Assembly: GCA_001632425.1 (NCBI GenBank)
Contig: KV425586.1
Span: 1 to 64,000 of the forward strand
Direction: 5' to 3'
DNA: 64,000 nt
From: Neolentinus lepideus HHB14362 ss-1
Lineage: Eukaryota; Basidiomycota; Agaricomycetes; Gloeophyllales; Gloeophyllaceae
Under the pieces are notes generated by a model. The model was not told the origin of the DNA. It made no database searches and worked only from the letters and a program-made list of their open reading frames with translations. The translations under genes were made by a program, and so were the position numbers. How positions within the stretch are numbered: position 1 is the first letter of the stretch; each line of letters opens with the position of its first letter. This document shows, piece after piece, positions 22,449 through 34,125 of this stretch.

Positions 22449-23990
22449 TTATGTGCCGGACTCTTGGCCAGCAACACTAGGCAATAGACTGTACACGGGA
22501 CTGGCATAGACGGCATTATCAGATCCATAACTCACGATGTAATAAATGATGCACCACTGTATACCCATATTCACTGGTTTCGAAAAATCGCCATCATAGA
22601 TTTGATAAATGGTTAGGTTGCTGTGCCTACAGAGCTGGACGGCATACGACAATATACATGCGTTCCGAGAGCCATACGATCGGGAAGAGCACACGTCATA
22701 TGCATCACCCCTCACATGGGTCTTCGACGCCGCATCTCAGGACATATACGTTACCATTGATAAGAGGACACTGCAGTCAGTCTTCCTGCCGCGACTGAAG
22801 CTGAATCATTCTCCCTAGAAGGAACAACGCGGAGCAGACAAACAATAACGAGGGAAAACAGGTCGGATTAATCTTCACGTCCAGAGGTATCTAGAGAACA
22901 TGACAAGGTCAGGTATCAGTGTTTACTCAGTGCATAGGTTTCGGTGACAGGACCCAACGAGCCCTCAGATAGTGTTATGATTTTTCACAGCCCAGCATCA
23001 GAAGAGATATTGCTGCTTGTGAAGTAAGTCGTTGGCCAAACCTGCTTCGGATCGTCGGTGAGGAGAGCGCGTAGCCTTTACTAACCGGTCGCCTTTCGTG
23101 GTTGAGTCACAGCCATGGCAACAAGCAATCAGATACGATTCCATAATCATTTCGACAATAGAGGTGCTCCATACCGCCGACAAGATTGTTTAAGCCCCAT
23201 TACACAAAATTAGAACATCCAAATGGAACCTCAGTTCCCGGATAGAATCACAGGGCGCAGGAGGCCAGTCCTGTTGTTTAGAAGAAGCTCATAGCAAGGC
23301 GCTAACATGTTCGCCCCCACAATTCCGGCACCTAAACACAATTGCGAGACCTTCTGGCAGATTTCGCCAACGTTGTGGAACTCGGGGAGTGTCTAGTGGA
23401 TAACAATCGGAGTAGCACCAGTACAATCTTCTCATGAATGATCTCGTCAAGCTATGACCGCGAAAATGACAGCACAGGTTCACTCGAGCATGAAGAGGCC
23501 AACGGAGACCAGTGATATGAACAGACGCCCATCGACGATGGCAGAACAGCATCCAATAGAATCGCTGAGACCTGTAGAGCCTCTGCAGTGCTTGGAAGCC
23601 ATTCGAAGGGGATCCGTGATGAGAGGCGTGGAATTGGAGACGGAACGTAAACCTCTGTATAAAGATCTTTCATAACCGCCTTCAGCCACGCCCCTGACAT
23701 TGTCCAGTCCGAAAGCGCTGCATCAGGAACGAAATCTCCGCCTTCACATCGTACAGCAAGACTGCCTAGTATGAGCTTCCCTTTGACCGCACTGTAAAAG
23801 GGAAATGCATGCTGGTCAGCCTGATGCTGAGAGGGACACACGGGCGCTGTAACAGCAACGCGTAGTGGTTGGATGGTAATTGTATCTGAGACTGGTACAA
23901 CAGCTACAAACAAACCTTTTTGGAATCTTATGCAATCAGCCGCTTCTCGTCTTTTGTCTCTTGCTCCTCACGCGCGTTAGGACGGGACAT
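22449..23990 (-). other. unresolved stretch with hydrophobic exon-like pieces
   Basis: Several minus-strand frames contain hydrophobic segments (for example FISLVSVGLFML near 23500 and VEMIMESYLIACC near 23150) separated by possible short introns. The spacing resembles the DUF6534 genes at 17.8 and 37.7 kb, but conserved blocks of that family were not found and phases could not be made to agree. It may be a diverged or decayed membrane protein gene, or nothing. Confidence 0.2.
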
Positions 23991-24314
23991 GGGCACCCTC
24001 TTTATTGTCTTGGGGCCTTTTCGAAGTTCCTCTCGAGATCGTGCCTAGACGTCGGTTATCTTTGAATACAAAAGACCGTTTCATATTCCACTCGGTGCAC
24101 GTCAACAAACAAAAACCATTTCCGCGACTTTTTGTTCTACCGTGAAATTGCAGTGAAACATGGCTACACTCCTCTGGGATGCAAACGATTATAGGTCTCC
24201 TAGTGTGCTATTTAATGGACTCAACAATGTATCAAGGGCCCCATCTCTCGCTTGCTGCGATAACACAATACCTAAGTCGACAGCCTATTCATTGTGCGAC
24301 CTCTTGTCAAAGCA

Positions 24315-25290
24315 ATGGCGACTGCTTATCACACACAGCCTGCTGCGGCTAATTATTATTCTCCCTCATCGTCGCACCACAAGGAGAGGGGTTACCGCCT
24401 ATGCGACACTTGCGGTACTGCAGAGACACCCGCCACTGGACGTTTTAGGTTATGTGGTGGCTGCGTAAGTCTGCAAGGATTTCTCATCGGCGGCTAAGGC
24501 TAATGTCTGTGATGTCTTTGTCTAGATGGCGACTCAATACTGTGTGAGTCCTACCGAGTTTCTAACTTCCAGCTGATATTGACCCCTTTCTAGTCTCAGG
24601 ACTGCCAGAGAGCCGACTGGGCTTCTCATAAGGCCGTGTGTCAACACACCGCCTCAACCATGTCCGCAGCCAAGCAACATACTGTGTCAGGAATATCCGA
24701 CGAGAACATTGCCAAGTACCTGCGCAAATTCACTTCCAGCCATCAGGACCTCTTGAGTTGGGCGGGATTCCAGGCGCTCCAGCTGAAGCGGTGCCCGGCA
24801 AATGTTCGGCAACAGGCTTTACTCATCGAGCTAAATTTTCAAAATTCCAGCGACTCAATGCGCCGGTGAGTCTCATTTTCGAGGGGATGTTTCGATCGGA
24901 TGATTGACTTTTCTGCATAACTGTTTCAGATTCACTGTCAAAGGTACCCATATCGTGCCTAAGACATACGTGACCGGTTCCGATCCGCTCGTCGCGGCTG
25001 ATATTCAACGGCGAGATGAGCGCTCTCGTCGCTCTGGCGGGATCGGGACTGCTCTCATCATCATTCAATGTGGTGCACTCAACCAAGTCATGCCGGTCGA
25101 AGTCGATGCTCCCAACAAAATCTCATGGGACGACCGGAATGACTGGGCCGAGGTTTTGCATCATTTCGTCCATTCTGGCCGGACAGATTTCAAGCCGATC
25201 TCTACAACGCCTCGAGGGTGAGTATCCCGATGCGGCAGCTCTTGACCGTATCTGACATCGAGTGCTACGATCAGGACCTACTATGGATAG
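24315..25290 (+). CDS. MYND-type zinc-finger protein
   Basis: Exons are 24315-24464, 24526-24543 (18 nt), 24594-24865 and 24930-25219. The last intron (GTGAGT at 25220 to CAG at 25274) leads to a five-codon exon ending RGTYYG; if it is not removed the protein stops at 25221. The MYND finger spans about residues 31-75: CDTC, CGGC, then YC and DCQRADWASHKAVC, giving all eight ligands. One ligand Cys lies in the 18 nt exon (MATQYC). MYND fingers bind proline-rich peptides and recruit corepressors or chaperones. No SET domain is present; the remaining 160 residues are a fungal-specific region of unknown role. Confidence 0.85.
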
Positions 25291-26487
25291 ACGATAAATT
25301 TAATAGATTCCCGAGTGAACGGCGCTGCGCGCGAGTCTCGCTCTCCTTCGTATTTGCTGAAGACTTTTTGTGGACCTTGTATACCTACCTTATTCGCTTT
25401 CACCGTCTATATTTATTAGCTTTCATCGCTTTCGTGTATACACTGCAGTTTCGTTATAACGAGATCTTGATTACTTGTGTCCGTAGTGTACGTCTTTGGT
25501 TATTCGTTGTTTAGCTGTATCATACCCCTGACTACTTGACGTGTCTATGATAATGGCAGAAGTGATCATTTTACGCCATTACGCATCGGTCGATGTTTGT
25601 CTGCCTCAAGCTTGGGATTGTGATCACTGCCATCAAATGAAGAAATTACCATTTTTAGCGCGCTCTGTGCTAGCTGCCTTCTGTCCATCGTCTGCAGTCC
25701 TCCATGAGGCCATTCCATCACAACAACCGCCATGGGTGACGAACTTCAAGTAGGAAGGGCCTCTCACTGGCCTGTACCCTCTGCTATCCTGCAGCTTTGA
25801 TGATAACAGCCACGCACTCCGAGCTGTATACAGTATATCTGTATCTTATCAGCCTCGACGTATCCGAATTCTGTCCGTGCAAAACATGCAGCATTTCTGA
25901 ATTTCCATCTCAGGCAAGCGCAACTCAAGCTATGGGTCCGACCCCCCATTTGCCGCAAGGCCAAAACATTCCACATGTACACCAGAGATTTTCCCTGATC
26001 ATCCGCATGGTTCGTCTAATCATGAGCGATATAACCTAGAGCGACGTGTAATCCTAATCGGGCTCGGACTCCTGTCGTTGCCAAGATGTCGACAGGCGTA
26101 TGCTCGAGTCGAGATTCATAAAAAATGACGGAGAAGGAGAAACCCGGCAGACTACATGCTTTGAAGTCTTCATCGTGCGTATACCACACCTAATGAGTAT
26201 GGGTAGGCTTCTTTCTCGACTTTCTTTCTTTGCTGAAGTCAACGAGGCACTCGAGATATCTCGCAGGGTGATAAAGATTTGATGACAGAGTCGCCGTCGA
26301 TGCTTCGATATTCCCTAGTGCCGTTCGCTTTCATGTGGCATACTGGCCGCACCCTGACTGTCCTGCTAGGTCTGGCCCGCATGCAGGTCTTCAAGTCTGC
26401 ACGTATCTCAGCTATAAAGCCAGATGAGCTGGAGCAGAGGAGAGCAAGTGATAGCGCATGCATTCTTTCCTCGGACTTTTCGCTGCG
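25291..26487. other. intergenic stretch
   Basis: No gene was recognised on either strand. The open frames near 26240-26590 are opposite the start of the chitinase gene and are probably chance frames. Confidence 0.35.
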
Positions 26488-27994
26488 ATGGCACGGATAG
26501 CCTTCACTGGTGCATTCATGAGTTCGCTCCCCGTTATCAGTCTCCTCTTCGGAATTGCTGTCGGTAGTGTCAACGCCTTCGATATGTCTCAAAATACTAA
26601 TGTAAGGACTATACCTTTAGTTCTATAGCCAACAGACTGGAACTGAATCCTATCATGATGTATATTAGCTTGCGGTGTAAGTTTGTGACCAGATTTGCGA
26701 ACCCGCTGCGATGGCTAAACAGATATACTTGTAGCTATTGGGGTCAAGACTCCGCCGGCAACCAGCAGCACTTGGCCTATTACTGTGCAGACGACACCAT
26801 CGACACCATCCCACTCGCCTTCCTCTACATATTCGAGGGCCCCGGCGGAGAACCAGAGATTGACTTCGGCAACGTGCGTTCCTTGTTCCATTCATTGCCC
26901 CAAACACCCGTCCTCACCAACAGACAGATCTGCAATCAATAGAACGACGGCACTTTTTCGAGCACCGATCTCGCCAAGTGCCAGATTATGACCCCCGACA
27001 TCAAGGCGTGCCAGCCTAAGGGCAAGATCGTTACCCTCTCCCTAGGCGGTGCGACGGGTAAGGTTGGGTTCTCGTCGGATAGCCAGGCGCAAATCCTTGC
27101 GGATAAAGTATGGAACCTGTTCCTGGGTGGCTCCAGTAGTATCAGGCCATTCGGTGATGCTATTCTTGACGGGTACGTGCTTCGCCACACAACGCCAGCG
27201 TGCAGGCTGACTAGGTTTGACTGACTAGTGTCGACTTGGACATTGAGAGCGGTACCTCTGCCCACTATGCCGCCTTCGTGAACAGGATTAGGTTACACGC
27301 CAGTGGAGCTGACAAGACGTAAGTAGGCTCTATCCGAAGGACGTCCTAAACAAGTGTCGACTTCAAAGTTTCTATAGATATTACATTACGGCTGCACCTC
27401 AGTGCCCCTATCCCGATGCGTATATCGGTGGTACTCTCAACGCTGCACCGTTTGATGCTGTCTACATGCAATTCTGTCAGTTCCGGTATCGATGCTGCTG
27501 GTCGAGGTAAAGGGGACTGACGCGCAGCCTGCTGGCAGATAATAATGATTGTGGACTGAACCATCCTTCGAACTATAACTTCGGCACCTGGTAGGTCTTT
27601 AACACGTCACGGAGGAATCACAGTAGGCTTACGTATTTCAGGGACAATTGGGCGAAGACCAGATCCGCAAATAACCAGATCCGCAAATAACCAGATCCGC
27701 AAATAACCAGATCCGCAAATAAGGATATCAAGGTATACATTGGCGCGGCTGGCTCATCCAACGCCGCAGGAGACGGATATGTCGATAGTGCGGAGCTCAA
27801 GAACTACGCTATTAAGGCGCAGAATACCTACTCTTCATTCGGCGGAGTTATGTTATGGGACGTTTCGGAGGCTTATGGTGAGCTTGACGATTATCCATGT
27901 CCCCAGGTGCTGATACAGTTCATATGCAGCTAACGACCGAAAGCGATTAAGCAAGCTTTGGTTGCTCAATCAACAACTGCCAGACCTAGGATAA
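26488..27994 (+). pseudogene. secreted GH18 chitinase (class III-like), disrupted
   Basis: Exons are 26488-26601, 26669-26676 (8 nt), 26735-26873, 26928 or 26943-27172, 27229-27318, 27378-27475, 27539-27590, 27642-27877 and 27930-27994. A signal peptide is followed by LAVYWGQD, LSLGGA and the catalytic DGVDLDIE with its general-acid Glu, then YYITAAPQC, VYMQF and MLWDVSEAY, so the whole GH18 barrel is represented. It would hydrolyse chitin outside the cell. Two lesions are seen. Four copies of a 16 bp unit at 27659-27722 bring TAA in frame at 27688-27690. TAG at 26940-26942 follows ICNQ unless the splice acceptor moves to 26943. Both lie upstream of the conserved C terminus. Confidence 0.88.
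27659..27722 (+). repeat. 16 bp minisatellite, four perfect copies, inside a chitinase exon
   Basis: The unit CCAGATCCGCAAATAA occurs at 27659, 27675, 27691 and 27707 without a mismatch. Three extra copies add 48 bp, a multiple of three, but each unit shifts the frame, so a stop appears at 27688. A single copy gives the expected reading TRSANKDIKVYIGAA. Confidence 0.95.
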
Positions 27995-28460
27995 AACGGT
28001 CCAACGCAACTGACGAAATGCCGAAGGTTAAGTCGCGACTTTTCAGACTGTAGCTACACGTTTCTTTGTACAGGAGGGGCAGTAAGGTTGCTCAATTGTC
28101 TGCGCTGTCATGTTGCTTCGCTATCAGTATATATATTTATTTGGATGTTTACGGAACCGTACTCCTCTTTCTGAGTGTCAGCCAGCTGACCTGCAAGTGA
28201 CGACGTTTATGAGCTTTCCGAGGCACACTTGGAGTAAGGGAGAGCCATACGAAGCCACGTGGGAGGATGACTATATTACATAAGGCATATGTCACCGTAT
28301 TTCCCTCGTTTTCTACACACGATTCGACCGACATTAGACCTCTCTAGCCCTGGACAATCCTTATAAAGAGGCCAGCACAGCGCCTGTCTGCCCTAGCAAT
28401 TTTGTCTCTTGTCTTGATCTTCTACAGCAACCGTCCATTACCTCCAAACCGACCCTGACC
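27995..28460. promoter_or_regulatory. intergenic region with the promoter of the Ypi1-like gene
   Basis: TATAAA at 28372-28377 lies 89 nt upstream of the ATG at 28461, followed by a pyrimidine-rich leader. Nothing else was seen. Confidence 0.4.
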
Positions 28461-29096
28461 ATGGCATATGTGGCCACACAACCCCCACCGGGGACATCTT
28501 CGCCTTCGGATGGATCTAGAACCATGACTATCCACGATGTTCGACCTCTACCGAGCAGTAGTGGAGGAGGAGCGGATGGAGTGGACGTAGGAAATGGCTC
28601 AGGCGCTGTCGGGACTCTAAGGCTCAGGGGAGGTCCGAGAAGGCAGAGAGAAAGGGTGAGGTGGACAGACGACGTCGTAGACAATGAGCATATGGGCAAG
28701 AAGAAATCAAAGAGTACGTTTACTACTCCTGCTGATACTCAGGAACTCCTGGTCGATGGCAAGGCGGATGCTAATCTCAAGCCAGTCTGTTGTATATACC
28801 ACAAACCCAGGAAGTTTGACGAATCCTCTTCCGAAGAGTCGTCGTCAGACTCGGACTCGGACTCCAGCGGGGGACCCTCTCGAAACCGAATATACCAACA
28901 CAATAATCCTTATTGCCGACACCATCGGCACTCGGAGAACGAGGACGGTGGCGGATCGTCTACAAAAGACCCGAGCGAATCATCGACGGCGGTCGTACAC
29001 AAGTTGGGACGGGAAGGTAACGATGAGACGAATGCCTACGAACGTAGTCCTGGGAAGGGCTCGAGGAAGGGGAAAGGCAAGGCGGACGACAATTAA
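28461..29096 (+). CDS. YPI1: type 1 protein phosphatase regulator, Ypi1/PPP1R11-like
   Basis: Exons 28461-28713 and 28786-29096 join to 187 residues. The 72 nt intron is in frame and stays open, so an unspliced frame of 211 residues also exists; the splice restores KKKSKICCIYHKP. The core has the RVxW phosphatase-docking motif in [12 protein letters not shown], then [14 protein letters not shown] and [16 protein letters not shown], as in Ypi1 and human inhibitor-3. It binds PP1 (Glc7) in the nucleus and is intrinsically disordered. The long Gly/Ser-rich N terminus and a basic tail ([13 protein letters not shown]) extend beyond the core. Confidence 0.92.
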   Translation: MAYVATQPPPGTSSPSDGSRTMTIHDVRPLPSSSGGGADGVDVGNGSGAVGTLRLRGGPRRQRERVRWTDDVVDNEHMGKKKSKSTFTTPADTQELLVDGKADANLKPVCCIYHKPRKFDESSSEESSSDSDSDSSGGPSRNRIYQHNNPYCRHHRHSENEDGGGSSTKDPSESSTAVVHKLGREGNDETNAYERSPGKGSRKGKGKADDN

Positions 29097-29784
29097 TTTT
29101 ACAAGATTTCGCTGGTGGAGACCGTATCTTGCTGCGACGAATAAGTTGATTGCGAGTGTGTTGTATGTATTCTACCGCTTCTATTGTATGTCGGTGGTAT
29201 GTATGTTATCGTAAAGGGTGGAGGCGTTGCACGTTTGTATGTCTCGGTTAATAATTGCAATCATTGATTATTTTCTTGCTACTATGACCGAGGGAAGAGT
29301 GCATATCGTACTAAGTCTTCGGATGAATATTTACAAACATGAACAACAGAAAATTTTAACAAGTCTCGAGAGTTGGAGGAAAATTCATTCATAAGGAGGA
29401 GGAAGAACTGAATATTGAATTCTGAGCCCACAAAACGAGTTTTGTAGTCAACACTGGCATCGGAGCTCCAATATTTTGTAACTACAAAACAGACTCACGA
29501 ATACTCGGCATGCGATGCTCACAGTGCTCACTGTTCGGCAAACGCAAGGCGGATAAAGACACCTCCCTCGTAAACTTGGGACTTGTAACAACGGGCGTCT
29601 CCCGAAACTGATGCCAACAAGGTGTTATAGTGTATCAGTAAGTACAAGATCCGTATCTAAAAGAAATATTTGGGCAACAACAGTGTGCGCTACATTGCGG
29701 AGGAACTTCAGAGGCTCAAGAAGCATTGAAACGGAAGATTAAGCATCGGGCAACACCAACAAATTCCGGTGAATCGTAGCGTTC
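29097..29784. other. intergenic stretch
   Basis: AT-rich 3' flank of the Ypi1-like gene; nothing else was recognised. Confidence 0.4.
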
Positions 29785-30602
29785 TTACTGACTAATCGTC
29801 GTAGGTTCCTCCTGGAAGAGCAGGTTGGCAGTCTCCCATCTAGGCGTGAAAACGCATTTGAACGGCTTGGGGTGTCTATCAAGTGAAGTGATGAGTTAAA
29901 TCCGTTATCATGGAATCTAACGCTTTGTAATTACCCGACCACCTCCCCGGTGAATTCAGCCTTAGGATAGATAGAGTTGCGCTTACTATCGATCTCAGGC
30001 CTGACATTGAAAACGGACAAGAAATAGGTAGCTTGGTGGAACAGCTGAGCGAATGCCATGTCGGCACCAGGGCAGCGCCTGTGACCGTAGCCGAAGACAT
30101 AGTACGGCGTGCGCTCCGCCCTGCCGTCGAAGTAGCGCTCCGGATCGTACGTCTCCGGATCGTCATGGAACTCCTCATCACGGCTCATTGAGTACAGGCT
30201 CGCAATGAGCTACGGAAACTCCATCAGTACGATGAGCATCACAGCATCGAAGAACTATGTACTGTATCGTCTTTCTTGATCTCGTATCCGTTGATTTCTC
30301 CGCCATACCTCACTCTGTGCGGCAATGCTGTCGAGAGATATCTTGTGAGGGCATGATTACAATCATCAGGAAGGCTTGTACTTACTGATTGGTACCGGTG
30401 GCGCCCATCGGAACACCTCCCAGACAACAGCTGAGAGGTATGGCATCTGTGCTCGATCAGACATCCTAGGGATCCGCTGCCTCCCTGTGACTCGGTCGAT
30501 TTCCTCCTGGGCTTTGGCTTGAGCAGCTTGGTTGATGACCATAGCCAACACGAATGACCACCCCGCGGACTCGGAGGAGACTATGTCAAGAATCTCCTTG
30601 AG
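29785..30602 (-). pseudogene. cytochrome P450, C-terminal exons only
   Basis: Four exons are in phase: 30602-30386, 30327-30263, 30209-29935 and 29875-29785. They hold the end of the I helix onward: AKAQEEIDRVTG, the K-helix ExxR (EVFR), the PERF-like DPERYF, and the heme-binding loop FGYGHRRCPG with the axial Cys, ending HPKPFKC plus a tail. The upstream half (membrane anchor, helices A-H) was not found in the next 600 bases. The I-helix AGxDT motif is not recognisable: SSESAGWSF is seen instead. It is therefore a truncated gene, or its 5' part has diverged beyond sight. Confidence 0.85.
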
Positions 30603-31228
30603 CTGGCCGAATGAGCATAATACCAGAATGGAAGGAGAATGGATTGAATCTTGTAAGCGAAGAGGAGTAGACGTGAGGGCTAATGACTCGCGACAGAAAT
30701 GGATGCGTCGTCCAGCTTCGCGGTCATTGACCACTGGGTGCCCTTGCTATATACATTCAGCTGTCATGTCAGATTTAACTATTGTATATCACTTCACTCA
30801 CAATATGTTGATATCGCGCTCAGGGTAAAAGATTGCACATATGCATGCGCATTCGGAGTGGATATTTCATCATGCGCATGGAATCTAGGGGAAAATTGAG
30901 ATTGTCCTGTCGTCATGATTCAGTCAAGAAACTCACAAACGTTGCACAAGTTCGTAGTGACCGTGAGCGGGAAGAGGAGATAGATGTAAGCGGTCAGTAT
31001 TATAATCACAAATGTTCGAGACGCGACATGTCACGGTCAGGTGTCATGTGACTAGGAACAGACGCATCGATTTCCGTGGCGTCACGTTGATTTAGCTCCG
31101 CAGACCTGGAAGAAAGAGCTCCTCGCAACTACTGTTTTCGCCACTCATATCAACATCAAATAACTGCACGTTGATTCGAAAGTACGTGACGATCATCCCG
31201 AATGTTTCTGACATAACGGCGGGTAGAC
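30603..31228. other. stretch upstream of the truncated P450
   Basis: No P450 N-terminal motifs were found on the minus strand and no other gene on either strand. Confidence 0.4.
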
Positions 31229-31881
31229 ATGGATATCTACTGGGATAGTTTCTTCAGCCGCGTGGTCCAGAATAAAATACTCGCGCACGGCCATTCAGAC
31301 GCGTCGTCCACCGCTTTTCCCGGCTTCCAAGCGAAACCAGCTCTCAGGGTGGAACTGACGCTGCTGCTCGAAGAACAGAAGGAGCTAATGACAAGAAACG
31401 AAGGGCCCGCCAGTCGTGGCGCTTTCCAAGATCCAGCTGCTGCCCAATGAACTTCTTGCCGTGATTTCTAAATGCGGATACCCACGCTCAGCTCACTCGA
31501 CCTGACTCCGCTATACGGTGGCAGATTGTGTCCCTACATCGGCCTGCCCAATCTTGCAAAGCTCCGCATCGATACCAGGCCCATGGGCAAGTCATACGGA
31601 GGCCGACTTGAAGTATATGTTTGAGACAGACCTAGTCCGATAGATAGGCCAGCTCCGGACACCTGCTTCGGACACTCATGCTGTTCAACGATCGGGTCAC
31701 GTCGGTGCTGCAGGCGTTGATGGAACCAAGGTCGAATAGGTGCGAGGAATACGACACGGACATATCAATCCTGGAGTTGATGCACCTCATTGTCGGATGC
31801 GTCGACGGAGAGGCTGAGGACCGCGAGCTGTCCTTCCTTGCGGTGCCTCAAGATAGGCTGGATGATGAAACAAGGGAGTAA
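31229..31881 (+). pseudogene. possible F-box/LRR gene relic
   Basis: A frame from 31229 (MDIYWDSFFSRVV) ends at 31450. In another frame, LLPNELLAVISKCG near 31430-31475 resembles an F-box start, and LPNLAKLRIDT near 31546 resembles an LRR strand. Frames do not connect by plausible introns, so this looks like a decayed gene. Support is weak. Confidence 0.3.
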
Positions 31882-32399
31882 CTAAACGGACGGCTGCGTC
31901 TGTGCGAATATCGTGCAGTCTGGCATCGGTCCGAACCTACCTTATTTGCCTGTGTATGTTGAAGATCGCGAGGACACATGACGAGGCGAGGAATGGGAGT
32001 CGAAGGACGATGATACTGGAGAGCTTGGGAATGCGGTGCCGTCGACGAAGGGCGACACAGATGACTGACGTTGGTCACCGCTGTGTTGGTACAGGTGGTG
32101 GTTAATGACTTTGCAGTTATGGACCAAGATCGAATCGTCAAATAAGCCATCAGTACCGTTAGAGGTAGACGCGGGCAGGGGACATTCGAATCGTGCGACG
32201 CTTTACATGCTTTCGAATGCGGTCGCGATCGGAAACCGGGTATGCGTGCTGACCTCGTGGCGTCCAGTTGTATACATATACCAAGACAATTTCCATGGTC
32301 ATCTGTCTTGTTTCGTGATTTTCTCATTATCAGGTCTGAATAGCCTACGAACGAGAGCGGGATTATCTTACTACGAAGAATAGCGTTCTCTTATTTCCC
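31882..32399. other. intergenic stretch
   Basis: Nothing recognisable on either strand. Confidence 0.35.
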
Positions 32400-33381
32400 T
32401 TAATTAAACGGCCGCATAACATCATTCCCTCTTACATCTGTCGCAAAATTACTCCTCACACCCTCCTTCCAGTTTGGCACCTCGAACGTCGAGGTGTGGC
32501 ACCATGGTTTCAACGTCAGCTCCTTCTCAATCACGGACGCGAAGTGCTCGGACCAGCCCTTGCGCGGGAAAGCACCGGTTGTGGTTTTGACGAGGTCCGG
32601 ATGGATGAGGTTTGCACGGCTGCGACAGGGGAAATAAAGATTACGGATAGAAAAAAAAGGGGGGAAGGGCAGTACGAACAGGCCGACGTTGTCTGAGAAC
32701 ATGCTGTCGGAAACTACCAAACTGCAAGCAATGAACCTAGACGCACCGAGAATAGTAGCAAGCTGTAGGATTTGCCCTATCATCGTAATGTTTCCCCTGA
32801 GGAATCGTCAGCCACCATTTACCAAAAAGCCACGCCTCCCCTTCGCCGATAACATACCCCTTCACAAAAATATCCTGATGCCGCACGATCGCATCACATA
32901 CACTATCCGCCTGATCCTCCACACCTCCAAGACTGAGAATCAAACCTCTCGCAACGATCGCGCCTTTGAACTCAAACGACATCTTCGTGGTCGCGAGGAA
33001 GCGGTCGGCGGTGCCGATGTCGTGCAGCAGGCAGGCTAGGCAGTACGTTTCGGAGTCGTAGGTCCAGGAGGGGAAGTGCGTCTTTACGAGGGCAGTGCCG
33101 TAGATATAGACACGGTTGCTGTGATTGAAGGTCTCTTCGTCTAGTTCTTTCTACATCGCCATTAGTGGACAGCCAAGATTTTATTACGCCACACGTAATT
33201 AATATACCTGGACGAAGGACTTGACCTCTCGCACCAGAGGCGAATCTGGAAGCGGGAAGTCCTTGATCGTGAATGGATCCTGTTTAGGATGCTCGCCAGT
33301 GGCTGTAGGGTGGTCCTTGAACAGGACATCCGGATCCCTCGCAACAGGCGTGAAGCCGTAGAAAACTACTGGGTCGGTCAT
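32400..33381 (-). CDS. HD-domain protein, cyanamide hydratase / Ddi2-Ddi3 family
   Basis: Exons are 33381-33208, 33150-32858, 32796-32747, 32692-32680 (13 nt) and 32619-32400, giving 249 residues, the usual length. Metal-binding HD motifs are present: NHSNRVYIYG, then CLLHDIG, then IVRHQDI. A conserved FPRKGW lies near the C terminus. Characterised members (yeast Ddi2/Ddi3, Myrothecium Cah) hydrate cyanamide to urea. The splice after FVKG and the 13 nt exon (DNVGL) are needed to keep the family sequence in frame. A TATA-like element, TATTTATA on the minus strand, lies near 33450, about 70 nt upstream of the ATG. The natural substrate in this fungus is not known. Confidence 0.9.
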
Positions 33382-34125
33382 GGACGAGCAACAGACAGAA
33401 AGTGCAACGGAAGTGTCTCGGGTTGTGTACAAGCTTCAGATATACAGATATAAATAGCACTCGGGAACATTATCGGGGAATACTGTGGCATGGGGTCGAG
33501 AGTACTCAAGTCAAGGGCAGATGACGCCAGAGTGAGTGGTCGGGAGTCGGGGTCGGACTTGAATTCGGGAAAGCAGAGGAATAAGGAACACTAGCACAAT
33601 TTAATAATGGCGATGACACGTAAAGGTCTTCTTAACCGGAGGAATGGGCATAATTCCAAGCCTCGTTAGGCTCCTGCGTCCGAGTCGGCTGGTGAAAATT
33701 TGATTATAACATGACTCTGAGACTTTGCCAAGTCATCCAAAGTTGGTCCCGTGCAGGTACCGGCGGGTCCGTCTTTCAAACTGCGGTCTTTCAAACTGCG
33801 GTCTTCGGACTGTAAGATGGTTGGATTTCGTCTGGAGTTGTAGTTCGGCCATCCGAGGTTTACAGTAATCAACGCCGGGTTCTGTCCTCCATTAGGTTAG
33901 TCTGTATAAACGCCGAGTCAGGGAGACCACCAGTGTAGACAATGAACAAGAATGTAGAAATACAGCTGCAAGCAGTTCAAGACAAAGCATTTTGTCCGGC
34001 GGTAAATATTGAGGGAACCTTCACGAATATTGTGGCTGTGATCTGATTACGTAATTAACAAGCCACATGAGCGCTTGATGGTACGCAAGCTAAGTACTGT
34101 TTCCACCACCTTCATATCGGACATC
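33382..34125. other. divergent intergenic region with a 15 bp doublet
   Basis: The region holds promoters for the HD-domain gene (minus) and CWC2 (plus). GTCTTTCAAACTGCG occurs twice in tandem at 33771-33800, followed by a partial third copy. An in-frame ATG at 34078 is a possible upstream start for CWC2. Confidence 0.4.
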
